Assembly: GCF_023016115.1 (NCBI RefSeq)
Contig: NZ_JALKBH010000002.1
Span: forward strand, 954,624-1,018,623
Origin: Alcanivorax sp. S6407
GTDB lineage: Bacteria > Pseudomonadota > Gammaproteobacteria > Pseudomonadales > Alcanivoracaceae
Direction of reading: 5' to 3'
Length of the DNA: 64,000 nt
In this document: positions 63,033 through 64,000 of the stretch, piece after piece
How the letters are laid out: each line of letters starts with the position of its first letter
How positions within the stretch are numbered: the first letter of the stretch is position 1
Made by a program: the position numbers and the translations under genes
Notes under the pieces: generated by a model
What the model was told of the DNA's origin: nothing
Databases searched by the model: none
What the model saw: only the letters and a program-made list of their open reading frames with translations

Positions 63033-64000
63033 TTATTCGGTTTCCAGCGGAACCACACCCGCCACCGCAAATTGTTGTTTTGAGAATTCCACCCGTTCGG
63101 CCGCCGGACGATCTTCACCCTTCAGCGCTTCGAGACGCTTTTCGACAATGCCGCAGCGGCGCAGCAGGCCATCATCCATGGCAATCTGGATATTCAGCCC
63201 GGGGCGGGCGTTCAATTCCAGCATCATCGGGCCGTGGTCACGGTCCATCACCAGATCCACCCCCAGGTACCCGAGGCCGGTGAGGTCATAGCAGCGCGCC
63301 GCCAATGCGAGGCAGTCTTCCCAGTCCGGTACCGTGAGCCCGGCAACGGCATTGGCCGTATCCGGGTGCCGCTCGATACGCTGGTTATGCCAGGTTCCGC
63401 CCAGCGTGACCCCGCTGGACAAATCCAGCCCCACACCGATAGCGCCCTGATGCAGGTTGGCCTTGCCCTGGGACTGCCGGGTAGGCAGGCGCAGCATGGC
63501 CGCCACCGGGTAGCCCTTGAGGACGATAATGCGAATATCCGGAACCCCTTCGTAGCTGATGCGATTGAACAGCTCAGTGGAGCGCACCCGGTACTCGATC
63601 AGGGCCTGGTCACGGTGGCCGCCCAGGGAATAAATCCCGGACAGGATCCCGGATATATGATGCTCCAGCTCATCCTGGGTAATGATGCGTCCGGAGGCAG
63701 AACGGAAGTAATGCTCGAAACGGTCGGCGATCACCATGATGCCATCGCCACCAGCTCCCTGGGCCGGCTTGATGACAAAATCCCGGTGGGTATCGACCAC
63801 CTTGCGCAGGGTGCTGATGCCCTGCTCGGTAGCGATGGAACCGTACAGATCCGGCACCCGGATGCCGGCCTCAATGGCCATCTTCTTGGTCTTGAGCTTG
63901 TCGTCCACCAACGGGTACAGACTGCGCTTGTTGTAGCGCAGGATGTAATCACCATTTCGCTGGTTGATGCCCATCACCCCACGGGCACGCAGCGCCTTGC
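63033..64000 (-). CDS. RimK-related alpha-L-glutamate ligase-like protein (5' end beyond window)
   Basis: ATP-grasp protein. The reading frame stays open to base 64000 through KALRARGVMGINQRNGDYIL, so the true start is outside the window and the in-window GTG/ATG near 63977 are not the start. FVIKPAQGAGGDGIMVI is the phosphate-binding loop, LDLSSGVTLGG and LGVDLVMD precede the metal-binding LELNARPGLNIQIA. This family is related to RimK, which adds glutamate to proteins, but its own substrate is not known to me. In other gammaproteobacteria it is near a 7-TM/transglutaminase-like gene. Confidence 0.82.
   Translation of the reverse strand, partial: KALRARGVMGINQRNGDYILRYNKRSLYPLVDDKLKTKKMAIEAGIRVPDLYGSIATEQGISTLRKVVDTHRDFVIKPAQGAGGDGIMVIADRFEHYFRSASGRIITQDELEHHISGILSGIYSLGGHRDQALIEYRVRSTELFNRISYEGVPDIRIIVLKGYPVAAMLRLPTRQSQGKANLHQGAIGVGLDLSSGVTLGGTWHNQRIERHPDTANAVAGLTVPDWEDCLALAARCYDLTGLGYLGVDLVMDRDHGPMMLELNARPGLNIQIAMDDGLLRRCGIVEKRLEALKGEDRPAAERVEFSKQQFAVAGVVPLETE

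Noticed and set aside
63033-63977. Complete RimK-like gene starting at 63977
   Set aside because: The frame remains open upstream with family-like residues (KALRARGV), so the start is outside the window.

Overview
The window is a 64 kb piece of a gammaproteobacterial chromosome with moderately high GC. Gene order over long stretches follows the pseudomonad chromosome: ponA / pilMNOPQ-aroKB-damX-gltBD-hemE, maeB-rpmE-priA-argS-ftsN-hslVU, ubiE-ubiJ-ubiB-hisE-tatABC, and ntrBC-glnA. Protein sequences together with this order suggest an Alcanivorax-like marine bacterium of the Pseudomonadales/Oceanospirillales. I infer this without any database search. No rRNA, tRNA, insertion sequence, prophage or CRISPR array was seen.

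Layout. 1-586: start of a PhoD-type alkaline phosphatase. 772-5705: biotin operon bioB-F-H-C-D (leftward), with comF divergent. 6572-12428: rightward genes for a small exported protein, a ComB-family protein, an acyl-CoA dehydrogenase, a membrane fatty acid desaturase, two exported proteins, phhB and a hotdog protein. 12600-29018: a long leftward block with a pilin-like exported protein, hemE, gltD, gltB, damX-like, aroB, aroK, pilQ, pilP, pilO, pilN and pilM. 29218-31815: ponA (rightward). 31934-33539: maeB and rpmE (leftward). 33692-48490: rightward run of priA, argS, ftsN-like, an alkylsulfatase, hslV, hslU, an uncharacterised gene, ubiE, ubiJ, ubiB, hisE and tatABC. 48601-53475: leftward lipoprotein hydrolase, DUF4105, DUF3015, dtd and a proline iminopeptidase. 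53474-53938: small lipoprotein (rightward). 54228-64000: leftward ntrC, ntrB, a DUF4124 protein, glnA, tusA-like, a PP-loop ATPase, a YejM-like sulfatase-fold protein and a RimK-like ligase cut by the window edge.

Function. The window holds most of biotin synthesis (bioA is absent) and the complete GS/GOGAT ammonia assimilation set with its NtrBC regulators. Matches to sigma-54 promoters and NtrC boxes lie before both glnA and ntrB. It also holds the type IV pilus alignment complex and secretin, part of ubiquinone synthesis, and the Tat translocase.

The most unusual feature is non-coding. At many gene ends, usually within about ten bases of the stop codon, there are short phased tandem repeats, mostly with a 7-bp unit, often arranged as inverted pairs. 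At least five sequence families share this architecture. One is a perfect 18-copy CAGTGAA array starting directly after a stop codon. An exact 45-bp direct repeat of the same kind flanks the alkylsulfatase gene, which sits between ftsN-like and hslV. A separate REP-like palindrome occurs three times.
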